From: Acidimicrobiaceae bacterium
GTDB lineage: Bacteria; Actinomycetota; Acidimicrobiia; Acidimicrobiales; RAAP-2
DNA length: 55,156 nt
Reading direction: 5' to 3'
Assembly (NCBI GenBank): GCA_027451285.1
Contig: DAIDJP010000027.1
Span: forward strand, 1-55,156
This document shows positions 40,729-51,485 of this stretch, one piece after another. The translations under genes were made by a program, and so were the position numbers. The notes beneath the pieces are model-generated. The model saw only the letters and a list, made by a program, of their open reading frames with translations, did no database searches and was not told the origin of the DNA. The first letter of the stretch is position 1, and the number at the start of each line of letters is the position of its first letter.

Positions 40729-42002
40729 ACGGCCCCTCGGCCGTGCAGGCCCCGGTCGGCACGCACGACGTGCTGGCGCCGGACTCGGCGCGCTGGCAGT
40801 TCCTGATCGCGACCTTCGCCGACTGGGCCAGACGCTACGACTTCTCGCTCATCATCAACCCGCTCTTCGAGGACGTCGCGGTCTTTAACCGCGGCATCGG
40901 CGAGGCCAGCGAGATGGCGACCAAGGAGATGTACGTCTTTTCCGACCGCGGCGGGCGCACCCTCGCGCTGCGCCCCGAGGGCACGGCGTCGGTCGTGCGG
41001 GCCTTCGTCCAGCACCGTCCGGCGACGCCCTACAAGGCGTGGTACGTCACGCCGGCCTTTCGCTACGAGCGCCCCCAAAAGGGCCGCTACCGTCAGCACC
41101 ACCAGCTGGGCGTCGAGGCGCTCGGCACCGACGATCCCTCCCTCGACGTCGAGGTGGTCTCGCTCGCCTGGCGCTTCTACGCGGCCCTCGGGCTCACCCG
41201 GGTGCGACTGCTGATCAACTCGATGGGACACCCCGAGTGCCGCGGCGCCTACGTGGCGGTCCTCACCGACTACCTGGCCGCCCACGAGGCCGAGATCTGC
41301 GACGAGCACCGGCCGACCTGGCGCACCAACCCCCTGCGGGTGCTCGACTGCAAGAAGGACGCCTGCGTGGCCCTGACCACAGTGGGTCCGATGCTGATCG
41401 AGCACCTCTGCCACGAGTGCGCGACGCATTTCGCCCAGGTGCGCAGTGGTCTCGCGGCGATCGGCATCGCCAGCGAGCTCAATCCGCGCCTGGTGCGGGG
41501 CTTCGACTACTACACGCGCACGACCTTCGAGTTCGTCTCCGACGCCCTCGAGAGCGCCCAGAACGCGGTGGGCGGCGGCGGGCGCTACGACACCCTGGTC
41601 GAGCAGCTCGGCGGACCGCCGACGAGCGGCATCGGATTCGGCAGCGGCATCGAGCGTCTGTTGCTCGTCCTCGAGGCCGAGGGCGTCACGGTGCCGGTAG
41701 CGTCGCTCGACGCGTTCGTCGTCGACACCTGCGATGAGGACGCCACCAGCCCGCTCGTGGACGAGCTGCGCCGGGCCGGACTGTCGGTCGGGCGCGCCTA
41801 CGACGCGCGCTCGATGAAGGCCCAGATGAAGGCGGCCGACCGCTCGGGGGCGCGCTACGCCCTCCTGGTCGGCCCGCGAGAGCAGGCCGCCGGCGAGGTT
41901 ACGATGAGGGACCTGCGCGGTGACCAGTCGGCGGGCCAGGTGACGCTCTCGCGCGACGCGGTCGTCGCCCACGTCACCGACCTAGTGAAGAAGAGGCTAT
42001 GA
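40725..42002 (+). CDS. hisS: Histidine--tRNA ligase
   Basis: Class II HisRS of 425 residues. Motif 2 is FRYERPQKGRYRQHHQLGVE, the histidine-A motif is LVRGFDYYTRTTFEF, and AVGGGGRYDTLVEQLGG plus GIGFGSGIERLL (motif 3) complete the core; the C-terminal anticodon domain follows from about 325. TLALRPEGTASVVRAF is also typical. The start overlaps relA, and the stop overlaps aspS, so the three genes are coupled. Confidence 0.97.
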   Translation: MNGPSAVQAPVGTHDVLAPDSARWQFLIATFADWARRYDFSLIINPLFEDVAVFNRGIGEASEMATKEMYVFSDRGGRTLALRPEGTASVVRAFVQHRPATPYKAWYVTPAFRYERPQKGRYRQHHQLGVEALGTDDPSLDVEVVSLAWRFYAALGLTRVRLLINSMGHPECRGAYVAVLTDYLAAHEAEICDEHRPTWRTNPLRVLDCKKDACVALTTVGPMLIEHLCHECATHFAQVRSGLAAIGIASELNPRLVRGFDYYTRTTFEFVSDALESAQNAVGGGGRYDTLVEQLGGPPTSGIGFGSGIERLLLVLEAEGVTVPVASLDAFVVDTCDEDATSPLVDELRRAGLSVGRAYDARSMKAQMKAADRSGARYALLVGPREQAAGEVTMRDLRGDQSAGQVTLSRDAVVAHVTDLVKKRL

Positions 42003-43735
42003 ACGACGTCGACTCCACCTCCCTGCGCGACCTTTTGGTCGCGCGCGTCGCCGAGCGCGAACTCGGCAGCCGGGTGAGCGTCTGCGGCTGGGTGGCCAAG
42101 CGCCGCGAGCACGGTGAGCACCTGGCCTTTCTCGACCTGCGCGACCGTTCGGGCATCGTCCAGGCGGTCGTTCCCGGCTCGCTCGACGTGCGCAGCGAGT
42201 ACGTGGTGCGCGTCACTGGCACCATCTCGGCCCGCCCCGAGGGCACAGTGAACGAGCGACTGGTGACCGGGCGCGTCGAGCTGACCGACTGCGAGGTCGA
42301 GGTGCTGTCGGTCGCCGAGGCGCCGCCCTTCCAGCTCGACGAGCGCGTCGAGGTGGACGAGGCCGTGCGACTCAAGTATCGCTACCTCGACCTGCGCCGC
42401 GATTCGATGCAGCAAAACCTGCGCCTGCGCGCGCGGGTGAACGCGGCGCTGCGCGCCGCCATGGACGCCCAGGACTTCTGCGAGGTGGAGACCCCGCTGC
42501 TGTGGGCGCCCACTCCCGAGGGCGCGCGCGAGTTCGTGGTGCCTTCGCGACTGCACGCCGGCGAGTTCTACGTGCTGCCCCAGAGCCCCCAGATCGCCAA
42601 GCAGCTCCTGATGGTGGGCGGCTTTGACCGCTACTACCAGATTGCGCGCTGCCTGCGTGACGAGGACCTGCGCGCCGATCGTCAGTTCGAGTTCACCCAA
42701 CTCGACATCGAGGCGAGCTTCGTCACCCAGGACGACATCATGGGCTTCGTCTCGCGCGCGGTGCTCGACGCCGCCGAGGTGGCCACCGGCGTGCGCCCTG
42801 AGCGCATCGACACGATGACCTGGGCCGAGGCGCTCGACCTCTACGGCACCGACAAGCCCGACCTGCGCTTTGGCATGGTCCTCCAGGACCTCTCGGCGGC
42901 CTTCGCCGCAACCGAGGTCAAGGCCTTCGCCGCCCCCGTCGTCAAGGCCATCCGCGTGCCCGAGGGCGCCTCGTTCACCCGCAGCCGCCTCGACGCGCTG
43001 ACCGACCAGGCGAAGGCCCTCGGCGCGAAGGGTCTCGCGTGGTTCCGCGTGGGCGAGGACGGCCTGGACTCGCCGCTCGCGCGCTTCCTGACTGAGAGCG
43101 AGAGCGCGGCGATCTCTCGCGTCGACGGCGCCGTGGCGGGCGACCTCGTGCTCGTCGTCGCCGACGAGCACGCGCTGGCCTGTCGGGTACTCGGGGCGCT
43201 GCGCCTGGCCCTGGGCGCGCCACCGGTCTCCGAACCCCCGTATCGCTACCTGTGGGTCACCGAGTTCCCGATGTTCGAGGGCCTCGACGACGACGGCAAC
43301 CCGATCGCCGCGCACCACCCCTTCACGATGCCCCACCCCGACGACCTCGCCTTGATGGAGAGCGACCCGCTTCGCGTGCGCTCCCAGGCCTACGACCTCG
43401 TGCTCAACGGCTGGGAGCTGGGCAGCGGCTCGGTAAGGATCCACCGCGCCGACATCCAGGCCCAGGTGTTCCGTTCGCTCGGCATCTCCGACGAGGAGGC
43501 CGAGAGCCGCTTTGGCTTCCTGATGGGAGCGTTCAAATACGGTGCGCCGCCGCACGCCGGCTTCGCCTTCGGCGTCGACCGGCTGGTCGCGATCTTCGCC
43601 GGCGCCGAGACGATCCGAGAGGTGATCGCCTTTCCCAAGACCCAGTCCGGCGCGGACCCCATGACCGGGGCGCCCAAGGAGATCGGCGCGCGACAGCTGC
43701 GCGACCTGCACCTGCGCCCCGCGGTGAAGGGCTAG
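41999..43735 (+). CDS. aspS: Aspartate--tRNA(Asp/Asn) ligase, predicted non-discriminating
   Basis: Bacterial-type AspRS of 578 residues with the N-terminal OB anticodon-binding domain, QSPQIAKQLLM, the motif 2 loop RCLRDEDLRADRQFEFTQLD, the GAD insertion (about 290-410), and motif 3 GAPPHAGFAFGVDRL. His38 in KRREHGEHL and Gly82 in RPEGTVN match the residues known to relax anticodon recognition in non-discriminating AspRS, so it probably also forms Asp-tRNA(Asn) for amidation by GatCAB. It overlaps hisS by 4 bases and is followed after 2 bases by the proposed rarA start. Confidence 0.95.
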   Translation: MNDVDSTSLRDLLVARVAERELGSRVSVCGWVAKRREHGEHLAFLDLRDRSGIVQAVVPGSLDVRSEYVVRVTGTISARPEGTVNERLVTGRVELTDCEVEVLSVAEAPPFQLDERVEVDEAVRLKYRYLDLRRDSMQQNLRLRARVNAALRAAMDAQDFCEVETPLLWAPTPEGAREFVVPSRLHAGEFYVLPQSPQIAKQLLMVGGFDRYYQIARCLRDEDLRADRQFEFTQLDIEASFVTQDDIMGFVSRAVLDAAEVATGVRPERIDTMTWAEALDLYGTDKPDLRFGMVLQDLSAAFAATEVKAFAAPVVKAIRVPEGASFTRSRLDALTDQAKALGAKGLAWFRVGEDGLDSPLARFLTESESAAISRVDGAVAGDLVLVVADEHALACRVLGALRLALGAPPVSEPPYRYLWVTEFPMFEGLDDDGNPIAAHHPFTMPHPDDLALMESDPLRVRSQAYDLVLNGWELGSGSVRIHRADIQAQVFRSLGISDEEAESRFGFLMGAFKYGAPPHAGFAFGVDRLVAIFAGAETIREVIAFPKTQSGADPMTGAPKEIGARQLRDLHLRPAVKG

Positions 43736-43737
43736 CC

Positions 43738-45048
43738 ACGTCTCTCTTCGACGACGCGGCCGCGCGGCGCCTGCGCGAGAGCGCGCCGCTGGCCGACCTG
43801 CTGCGCCCTCGAACCCTCGACGAGGTCCTCGGTCAGGAGCACCTGGTGGGCCCGCAGGGCCCGCTGCGCCGCTTCGTCGAGGACCGCCAGCTCGTCTCGA
43901 TGATCCTCTGGGGACCGGCGGGCACGGGCAAGACGACGCTCGCGCGGATCCTCGCGAGCGCGGCGGGCTACGAGGCCGAGAGCCTCTCGGCGGTCTCTTC
44001 GGGAGTGAAGGACGTGCGCGAGGCGATCGAGCGCGCCCGACGTCGGCGTGGCGAGTTCTCCCAGCGCACCGTGATCTTCATCGACGAGGTGCATCGCTTC
44101 AACAAGTCCCAGCAGGACCTCTTGCTGCCGGCCACCGAGAGCGGCGAGATCGTCCTCATCGGCGCGACCACCGAGAACCCCTTCTTCGAGGTGAACGCGG
44201 CCCTGATGAGTCGCACGACGCTCTGGCGGCTCCACCCGCTCGACAGAGCCGCCCTGGCCACCCTGGTCGCTCGCGGCCTCGAGCTCAAGTCCGCGAGCGC
44301 CGATGAGGAGGCCGTTGAGGCCCTCGTCGCCTCGGGCGAGGGCGACGCGCGTAGCGTGCTGACGACCCTCGAGACGGCGATCGTCCTCGCGGGGGCGAGC
44401 CGTCACGTTGGCCTCGAGCACGTGGCGCGCGCGCGCGACGGGCGCCTGTATCACCAGTCGCGCGACACCCACTACGACCAGGTCTCGGCGCTGATCAAGT
44501 CGGTGCGCGGCTCGGATCCCGACGCCGCGCTCTACTGGCTGGTGACCCTGCTCGAGAGTGGCGAGTCGGCGCGCTTTCTCGCGCGGCGCCTGGTGATCCT
44601 GGCGAGCGAGGACGTGGGACTGGCCGACTCGAACGCCCTCGTGGTGGCCGAGGCCGCGGCGCGCGCCGTCGAGTTCGTCGGCCTGCCCGAGGCGCGTCTG
44701 ACGCTGGCGCACGCCACGCTCTACCTGTCGCTCGCGCCCAAGAGCAATTCGGCCACGCGCGCCCTGGGAGCCGTGACCGCGGCGATACGGGCGGGGGGAG
44801 TGGCCCCGGTGCCGGCGCACCTGCGCGACAGCCACTACGCCGCCGCGGCCAACTTAGGCTTTGGGGTCGAGTACCGCTACCCCCACGACTTCGACAACGC
44901 CTGGGTCGCCCAGGAGTACCTGCCCGAGGCGGTGGCGGGCCAGCGTTTCTACGAGGCCACGGGTCACGGCGCCGAGGCGGGCCTCGCCGCGCGGTGGCGC
45001 GAGCGCACCTCCCCGGATCAGGGCTCGAACGGGGCCCCGGTAGAGTAA
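43738..45048 (+). CDS. rarA: Replication-associated recombination protein A (RarA/MgsA), apparent ACG start
   Basis: An AAA+ ATPase of about 436 residues related to the clamp-loader, acting at stalled replication forks. It shows PLADLLRPRTLDEVLGQEHL, Walker A WGPAGTGKTTLA, FIDEVHRFNKSQQD, GATTENPFFEVN, and the C-terminal domains with DPDAALYWLVTLLESGE and YRYPHDFDNAW. No in-frame ATG, GTG or TTG exists between the distal aspS region and a GTG deep inside the first conserved motif. The best start is ACG 43738, six bases after GAAGGG (43726-43731), which gives the normal family length and N terminus. A sequencing error is the main alternative. Confidence 0.88.
   Translation, partial: TSLFDDAAARRLRESAPLADLLRPRTLDEVLGQEHLVGPQGPLRRFVEDRQLVSMILWGPAGTGKTTLARILASAAGYEAESLSAVSSGVKDVREAIERARRRRGEFSQRTVIFIDEVHRFNKSQQDLLLPATESGEIVLIGATTENPFFEVNAALMSRTTLWRLHPLDRAALATLVARGLELKSASADEEAVEALVASGEGDARSVLTTLETAIVLAGASRHVGLEHVARARDGRLYHQSRDTHYDQVSALIKSVRGSDPDAALYWLVTLLESGESARFLARRLVILASEDVGLADSNALVVAEAAARAVEFVGLPEARLTLAHATLYLSLAPKSNSATRALGAVTAAIRAGGVAPVPAHLRDSHYAAAANLGFGVEYRYPHDFDNAWVAQEYLPEAVAGQRFYEATGHGAEAGLAARWRERTSPDQGSNGAPVE
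45041..45046 (+). promoter_or_regulatory. -10 element of alaS inside the end of rarA
   Basis: TAGAGT overlaps the last codons of rarA and lies exactly six bases before the alaS GTG, with no Shine-Dalgarno. It gives alaS and the genes behind it their own leaderless transcript within an otherwise continuous gene run. Confidence 0.6.
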
Positions 45049-45052
45049 ATCC

Positions 45053-47599
<2,547 letters not shown>

Positions 47600-47601
47600 C
47601 C

Positions 47602-48015
47602 GTGGCGCGCGTCTTGGGCCTCGACCCGGGGACCAGGCGATGCGGGGTCGCGATCAGCGACTCGGCTCGCACGATGGCCTTTCCCCGCGAGGCTCTGGCG
47701 GTCGACGATGCGTTGGTCGAGACGATCCGGCGAGCGGTGGACGAGGAGTCCGTCGACCTGGTGGTCGTCGGGCGTCCCCTCTCACTGGCTGGCGCGGCGA
47801 CCGCGTCGACGGACCTCGCCGACGAGCTCTTCACCCGCCTGGCCCAGGCGCTGGCCCCGCGAGTGGTCATCCAGTTCGACGAGCGTCTTACCACGGTCGA
47901 GGCCGGACGTTCGCTCTCGGGCGCGGGGCATCGACAGCGCGACCAGCGCGCGCGCATCGACTCGGCCGCGGCCGTCGTGATGCTCCAGAGCTTCCTCGAG
48001 GGCAGCCGTGCGTAG
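47602..48015 (+). CDS. ruvX: Putative pre-16S rRNA nuclease / Holliday junction resolvase-like protein (YqgF/RuvX)
   Basis: A 137-residue YqgF family RNase H-fold protein. VLGLDPGTRRCGVAISD holds the first catalytic Asp, VVGRPLSLAG the loop, FDERLTTVEAGRSL the Glu, and RIDSAAAVVMLQSFL the last Asp. In E. coli the protein finishes 16S rRNA 5' processing. It starts 2 bases after alaS and overlaps mltG by 8 bases; alaS-ruvX-mltG-aroE is a widespread order in actinobacteria. Confidence 0.94.
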   Translation: MARVLGLDPGTRRCGVAISDSARTMAFPREALAVDDALVETIRRAVDEESVDLVVVGRPLSLAGAATASTDLADELFTRLAQALAPRVVIQFDERLTTVEAGRSLSGAGHRQRDQRARIDSAAAVVMLQSFLEGSRA

Positions 48016-49003
48016 GGTGTGGGCGCTCGTGGGCGTCGTCGGGGGAGTGCTCGCCATCGGGCTGATCTGGTTCGCCCTGCAGGCGGTGGCCCTGGGCGGT
48101 CCGGGCAAGCAGGTCATCGTCACGGTGAATCCCGGTGACTCGCTCTCGACCATCGCCGCCGAGCTGCACAGTGCCGGGGTGATCAACTCGTCGCTCGCCT
48201 TTCGCGCCGACCTCGTGATCTTTGGCGCGCCCACGGTGCTGCCCGGCTCCTACGAGATCGCCCAGAACTCGTCCTTCGCCCACGTCACGTCGATCCTCTC
48301 GAACGGTCCCAACGTTCAGGAGGTGACCGTGCGGCCCGGCCTCACGTTGCACGAGGTGGCCCTGCAGGTGGCGAGCGCGGTGGGCAACACCTACGCCGAG
48401 GCCTTCTTGAAGGACGCCACCGCGGCGGCCGCGGCGAGCCCGTATCACCCCAACGGCTCCTTAGAAGGCCTCATCGGCTCGGGTCAGTACATCATCACAC
48501 CCACGATGACGCCCGCTCAACTGCTCGCGCGCATGGAGAGCTCGTTTCACTCCCTGGCGAGCGCCGTGGGCCTCTCACCGACGACGACGGTGGAAGGCCT
48601 CAGCGCGTACCAGGTCGTGATCGCCGCCTCCATTGTCGAGAAGGAGGGGTACTACCCGCGCAACATGCCCAAGGTGGCCCGGGTCATCTTCAACCGTCTC
48701 GCTCGCGGTGGTCCCCTTCAGATGGACGCGACGGTTCTCTACGCGCTGGGTCGCGACGGTGGAGCAGTCACCCACGCCATGCTCCAGACCCCCTCGCCCT
48801 ACAACACGTATCTCACTAGCGGCTTGACCCCGACGCCAATCTGCACGGTGTCGTCGGACTCGTTGGACGCGGTGCTGCACGCCCCGCCGGGCCCGTGGCT
48901 CTACTTCACGGTGATCGACAAGAGCGGCACCGAGGCCTTCGCCACGACCTTCGCCCAGCAGCTGGCCAACGAGAAGATCGCCGCGTCGCGGGGCATCGGA
49001 TGA
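48008..49003 (+). CDS. mltG: Endolytic murein transglycosylase MltG
   Basis: A 331-residue single-pass membrane protein (helix about 7-27) with a LysM-like region (VIVTVNPGDSLSTIAAELHSAGVI) and a YceG catalytic domain. The catalytic Glu is in AASIVEKEGYYPRNM, and NRLARGGPLQMDATVLYAL and SPYNTYLTSGLTPTPIC are family signatures. MltG cleaves nascent glycan strands and so sets their length. The helix and overlap with aroE (4 bases) fit the usual context. Together with RodA downstream it points to wall growth. Confidence 0.95.
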   Translation: MRRVWALVGVVGGVLAIGLIWFALQAVALGGPGKQVIVTVNPGDSLSTIAAELHSAGVINSSLAFRADLVIFGAPTVLPGSYEIAQNSSFAHVTSILSNGPNVQEVTVRPGLTLHEVALQVASAVGNTYAEAFLKDATAAAAASPYHPNGSLEGLIGSGQYIITPTMTPAQLLARMESSFHSLASAVGLSPTTTVEGLSAYQVVIAASIVEKEGYYPRNMPKVARVIFNRLARGGPLQMDATVLYALGRDGGAVTHAMLQTPSPYNTYLTSGLTPTPICTVSSDSLDAVLHAPPGPWLYFTVIDKSGTEAFATTFAQQLANEKIAASRGIG

Positions 49004-49764
49004 ACTGGCGCCTCGGCGTCGTGGGCTTTCCCATCGAGCACTCGCTCTCGCCGCGCCTGCACGAGGCTGGACTGGCCCTCGCGGGCCTGACGGGCACGTC
49101 AGAGCGTGTCGCGATCGCCCTCGAGGAGTTCGCCGCCCTCGAGGGATTGCTCGGCGCGCGCTTTGACGCCCTCTCGGTGACGATGCCCTTGAAGGAGCTC
49201 GCCGCCTCGCTGTGTTCGCACCTGGACGGACCCGCGACGCGCACGTCGATGGTGAACTCGCTGTGGTATCGCGACGGGTTGATCCACGGCGCCAACACCG
49301 ACGGGGAGGGTTTCGTCGACGCCCTCGCGGCCACGCTGGGCGTGACGGTGGCCGGAAGTCGGATCGCGGTGATCGGCGCCGGGGGAGCGGCGCGCGCCAT
49401 CGTCGACGCGCTGGCGAGCCACGGTGCGGCGCGCGTCGACGTGCGCGGACGAAGCCCCGAGCGCGTCGCCTGGCTGGCCGAGCGCTACGACGTGGTGGGC
49501 CCGAGCGAGACCTACGACGTGGTCGTCAACACGACGCCGGCGCTCGGTCGCGACGACCAGGTACTTCCGGGCGTGACGGACGAGACCGTCGCGGTGGACA
49601 TAACCTATGAACCGCGCCGCTCGCCGTGGCTGAGGGCCTACGAGGAGCGGGGCTGTCGCAGCGCCAACGGGCTGGGGATGCTGGCCTTCCAGGCCGCTCG
49701 CCAGATGTCGTGGTGGTGGGGCGTGCCGATGGACGGCGAGGCGTTATTGGAGGTGATCGCGTGA
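49000..49764 (+). CDS. aroE: Shikimate dehydrogenase
   Basis: AroE reduces 3-dehydroshikimate to shikimate with NADPH. The 254-residue protein has VVGFPIEHSLSPRLHEAGL, the catalytic Lys in VTMPLKELAA, GANTDGEGFVDAL, the dinucleotide loop VIGAGGAARAIVDAL followed by RGRSPERV, and the C-terminal NGLGMLAFQAARQ. It overlaps mltG and rodA by 4 bases each. Confidence 0.95.
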   Translation: MNWRLGVVGFPIEHSLSPRLHEAGLALAGLTGTSERVAIALEEFAALEGLLGARFDALSVTMPLKELAASLCSHLDGPATRTSMVNSLWYRDGLIHGANTDGEGFVDALAATLGVTVAGSRIAVIGAGGAARAIVDALASHGAARVDVRGRSPERVAWLAERYDVVGPSETYDVVVNTTPALGRDDQVLPGVTDETVAVDITYEPRRSPWLRAYEERGCRSANGLGMLAFQAARQMSWWWGVPMDGEALLEVIA

Positions 49765-50900
49765 CCGACACGTTGGCGGCGATCACCGACCGACTGCGCA
49801 GCCGCGACCGGCTCGACCTCGGGCTCTTGTGGGGCCTCGTCGCCCTGGGCTTCATCGGCGCGTTCATGATCTACAGCGCGACGCGCGCTCCGCTGGCCAA
49901 CGCCGGCTACAACCCGCACTACTACCTCGAGCGCCAGGGCATCTTCGTGGTCGCTGGCATCGTCATCATGTACGTGATCTCGCTCTTCGACTACCGGCGC
50001 TTCGAGGTGCTGGCCACCCCGCTCTACGTGATGGCCCTCCTGGGACTCGCCGGAGTGTTCGTGGTGGGTCAGAGCTCGCTCGGGGCCCAGCGCTGGTACA
50101 ACCTCGGTCTGATCCAGATCCAGCCGAGCGAGTTCACGGTCCTCATCCTCATCCTCGCCGTCGCCACCTACGCGCATCGACGGCCCGACGGGCTGACCAT
50201 GTACGACGTGGTGCGCCTGCTTCTGATGGCGGCGGTGCCACTGGGCATGATCGTTCTCCAGCCCGACCTCGGTACGGCCATCATCATCGTGCTCGTGGTG
50301 TCGGCGATGATGGTGATAGCGGGCGTGCCGCCGCGGTTCATGAGTTTCCTCGCCGTGGTGGGCTCCATCGGGGTCGCCGGAGCGGTCTACTTCCAGCTGC
50401 TCCACCGCTATCAGGTGGACCGCTTCGTCTCGTTCCTCAACCAGAACTCGACGAACCCCGCCCTGGCGCCGCTGATCTACGAGGTGAGCAACGCCAAGAG
50501 CGCCATCGGATCGGGCGGCCTCTACGGCGCGGGCCTCTTCAAGGGCCTCCAGACCGTGCTCGGCTACGTTCCCGAGCAGCGCACCGACTTCATCTTCACC
50601 GCGATCGGCGAGCAGCTGGGATTCATCGGTTCGGTGACCATCGTCCTGTTGCTCGCCTTCGTGGCGTGGCGCATGTTCGTCATTGGGCGCAACTCGCGCG
50701 ACACGATGGGCCGCGTGCTGAGCCTGGGGGTCTTCATCTTCTTCGCCTTCAGCTGCTTTGAGAACATCGGCATGACGATGGGCATCATGCCGGTGACCGG
50801 CATCCCACTGCCGTTTCTCAGCTACGGCGGATCGGCCGCGCTGGTCTTTTACACCGCGGGCGGTCTGGTGCTGTCCGTCTCGCGCCGATCGACCAATTAG
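49761..50900 (+). CDS. rodA: SEDS peptidoglycan glycosyltransferase RodA
   Basis: A 379-residue, ten-helix SEDS polymerase that builds glycan strands with a class B PBP. It shows GAQRWYNLGLIQIQPSEF, IVLQPDLGTAIIIVLV with the catalytic Asp region, the large loop with AKSAIGSGGLYGAGLFKG, QRTDFIFTAIGEQLGFIGS and the terminal GIPLPFLSYGGSAAL. RodA, rather than FtsW, is favoured by its compact size and the lack of long cytosolic tails; no mre or pbp genes are adjacent. It is coupled to aroE. Confidence 0.9.
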   Translation: MTDTLAAITDRLRSRDRLDLGLLWGLVALGFIGAFMIYSATRAPLANAGYNPHYYLERQGIFVVAGIVIMYVISLFDYRRFEVLATPLYVMALLGLAGVFVVGQSSLGAQRWYNLGLIQIQPSEFTVLILILAVATYAHRRPDGLTMYDVVRLLLMAAVPLGMIVLQPDLGTAIIIVLVVSAMMVIAGVPPRFMSFLAVVGSIGVAGAVYFQLLHRYQVDRFVSFLNQNSTNPALAPLIYEVSNAKSAIGSGGLYGAGLFKGLQTVLGYVPEQRTDFIFTAIGEQLGFIGSVTIVLLLAFVAWRMFVIGRNSRDTMGRVLSLGVFIFFAFSCFENIGMTMGIMPVTGIPLPFLSYGGSAALVFYTAGGLVLSVSRRSTN

Positions 50901-50903
50901 CCT
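50898..50903 (+). promoter_or_regulatory. -10 element of the BFN-domain gene
   Basis: TAGCCT overlaps the rodA stop codon region and lies exactly six bases before GTG 50910. No Shine-Dalgarno is present, so the downstream gene is probably leaderless. Confidence 0.55.
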
Positions 50904-50909
50904 CGTCTC

Positions 50910-51410
50910 GTGAGCGACCTGCCTGAGCCCGCCAGAGTGGACGAAGCGCTCGCCGACGCCGCCGAGGCATCGGCCACCGAGGCGACGAACCCGGCGCCCG
51001 ATGAGATCACCTACAAGGTGATGAGCATCGAGTCGGTGCTCTTCGACCTGGGCGACACCTCGCCCCAGGTTCATCTGATGGAAGCCGACTTGCCGTACCG
51101 GTACCTGTCGATTCCCATCGCCCTCGCCGAGGCCCAGGCGCTGCATAACGCGATGAACGGCGTCGCGGGACGCCGACCGGGCACGCACGAGCTCGTGGCC
51201 GAGATGCTGACGCGACTACGCGCCGACGTCGTCTCCGCGCGGATCGTGCGCTTCGACGCGGGCGTCTTCTACGCCGAGCTCGACGTCATGACGCCGCGTG
51301 GGCGCGAAGTGTTCGACTGTCGCACGAGCGACGCCCTGATCATCGCCCAGCGCCAGAAAGTGCCGTCACCGATTCTGTGCAATGAGGAGATACTCGTCGC
51401 CGACGAGTGA
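50910..51410 (+). CDS. Bifunctional nuclease (BFN/DUF151) domain protein
   Basis: A 166-residue protein. An acidic, Ala-rich N terminus (1-32) precedes a DUF151 domain: HLMEADLPYRYLSIPIALAEAQAL, RRPGTHELVAEMLTRL, GVFYAELDV and FDCRTSDALIIAQRQKVPSPI. Plant homologues have been reported to cut DNA and RNA; in bacteria the role is unsettled. TAGCCT six bases before GTG 50910 suggests leaderless expression. The nearest functional ties (rodA before, SGNH hydrolase after) say little about its job. Confidence 0.88.
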   Translation: MSDLPEPARVDEALADAAEASATEATNPAPDEITYKVMSIESVLFDLGDTSPQVHLMEADLPYRYLSIPIALAEAQALHNAMNGVAGRRPGTHELVAEMLTRLRADVVSARIVRFDAGVFYAELDVMTPRGREVFDCRTSDALIIAQRQKVPSPILCNEEILVADE

Positions 51411-51485
51411 GGATTCGACCTCGGCGCCACGCGCTAGCGTTTTGAGTAGTTGAACCCGGGCCTGGAGGGGACAAAGGGAGAAGCG

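Noticed and set aside
41855..43711. A 618-codon open frame opposite hisS and aspS
   Set aside because: It is also a compositional shadow, lying fully antisense to a conserved synthetase and with no family features.
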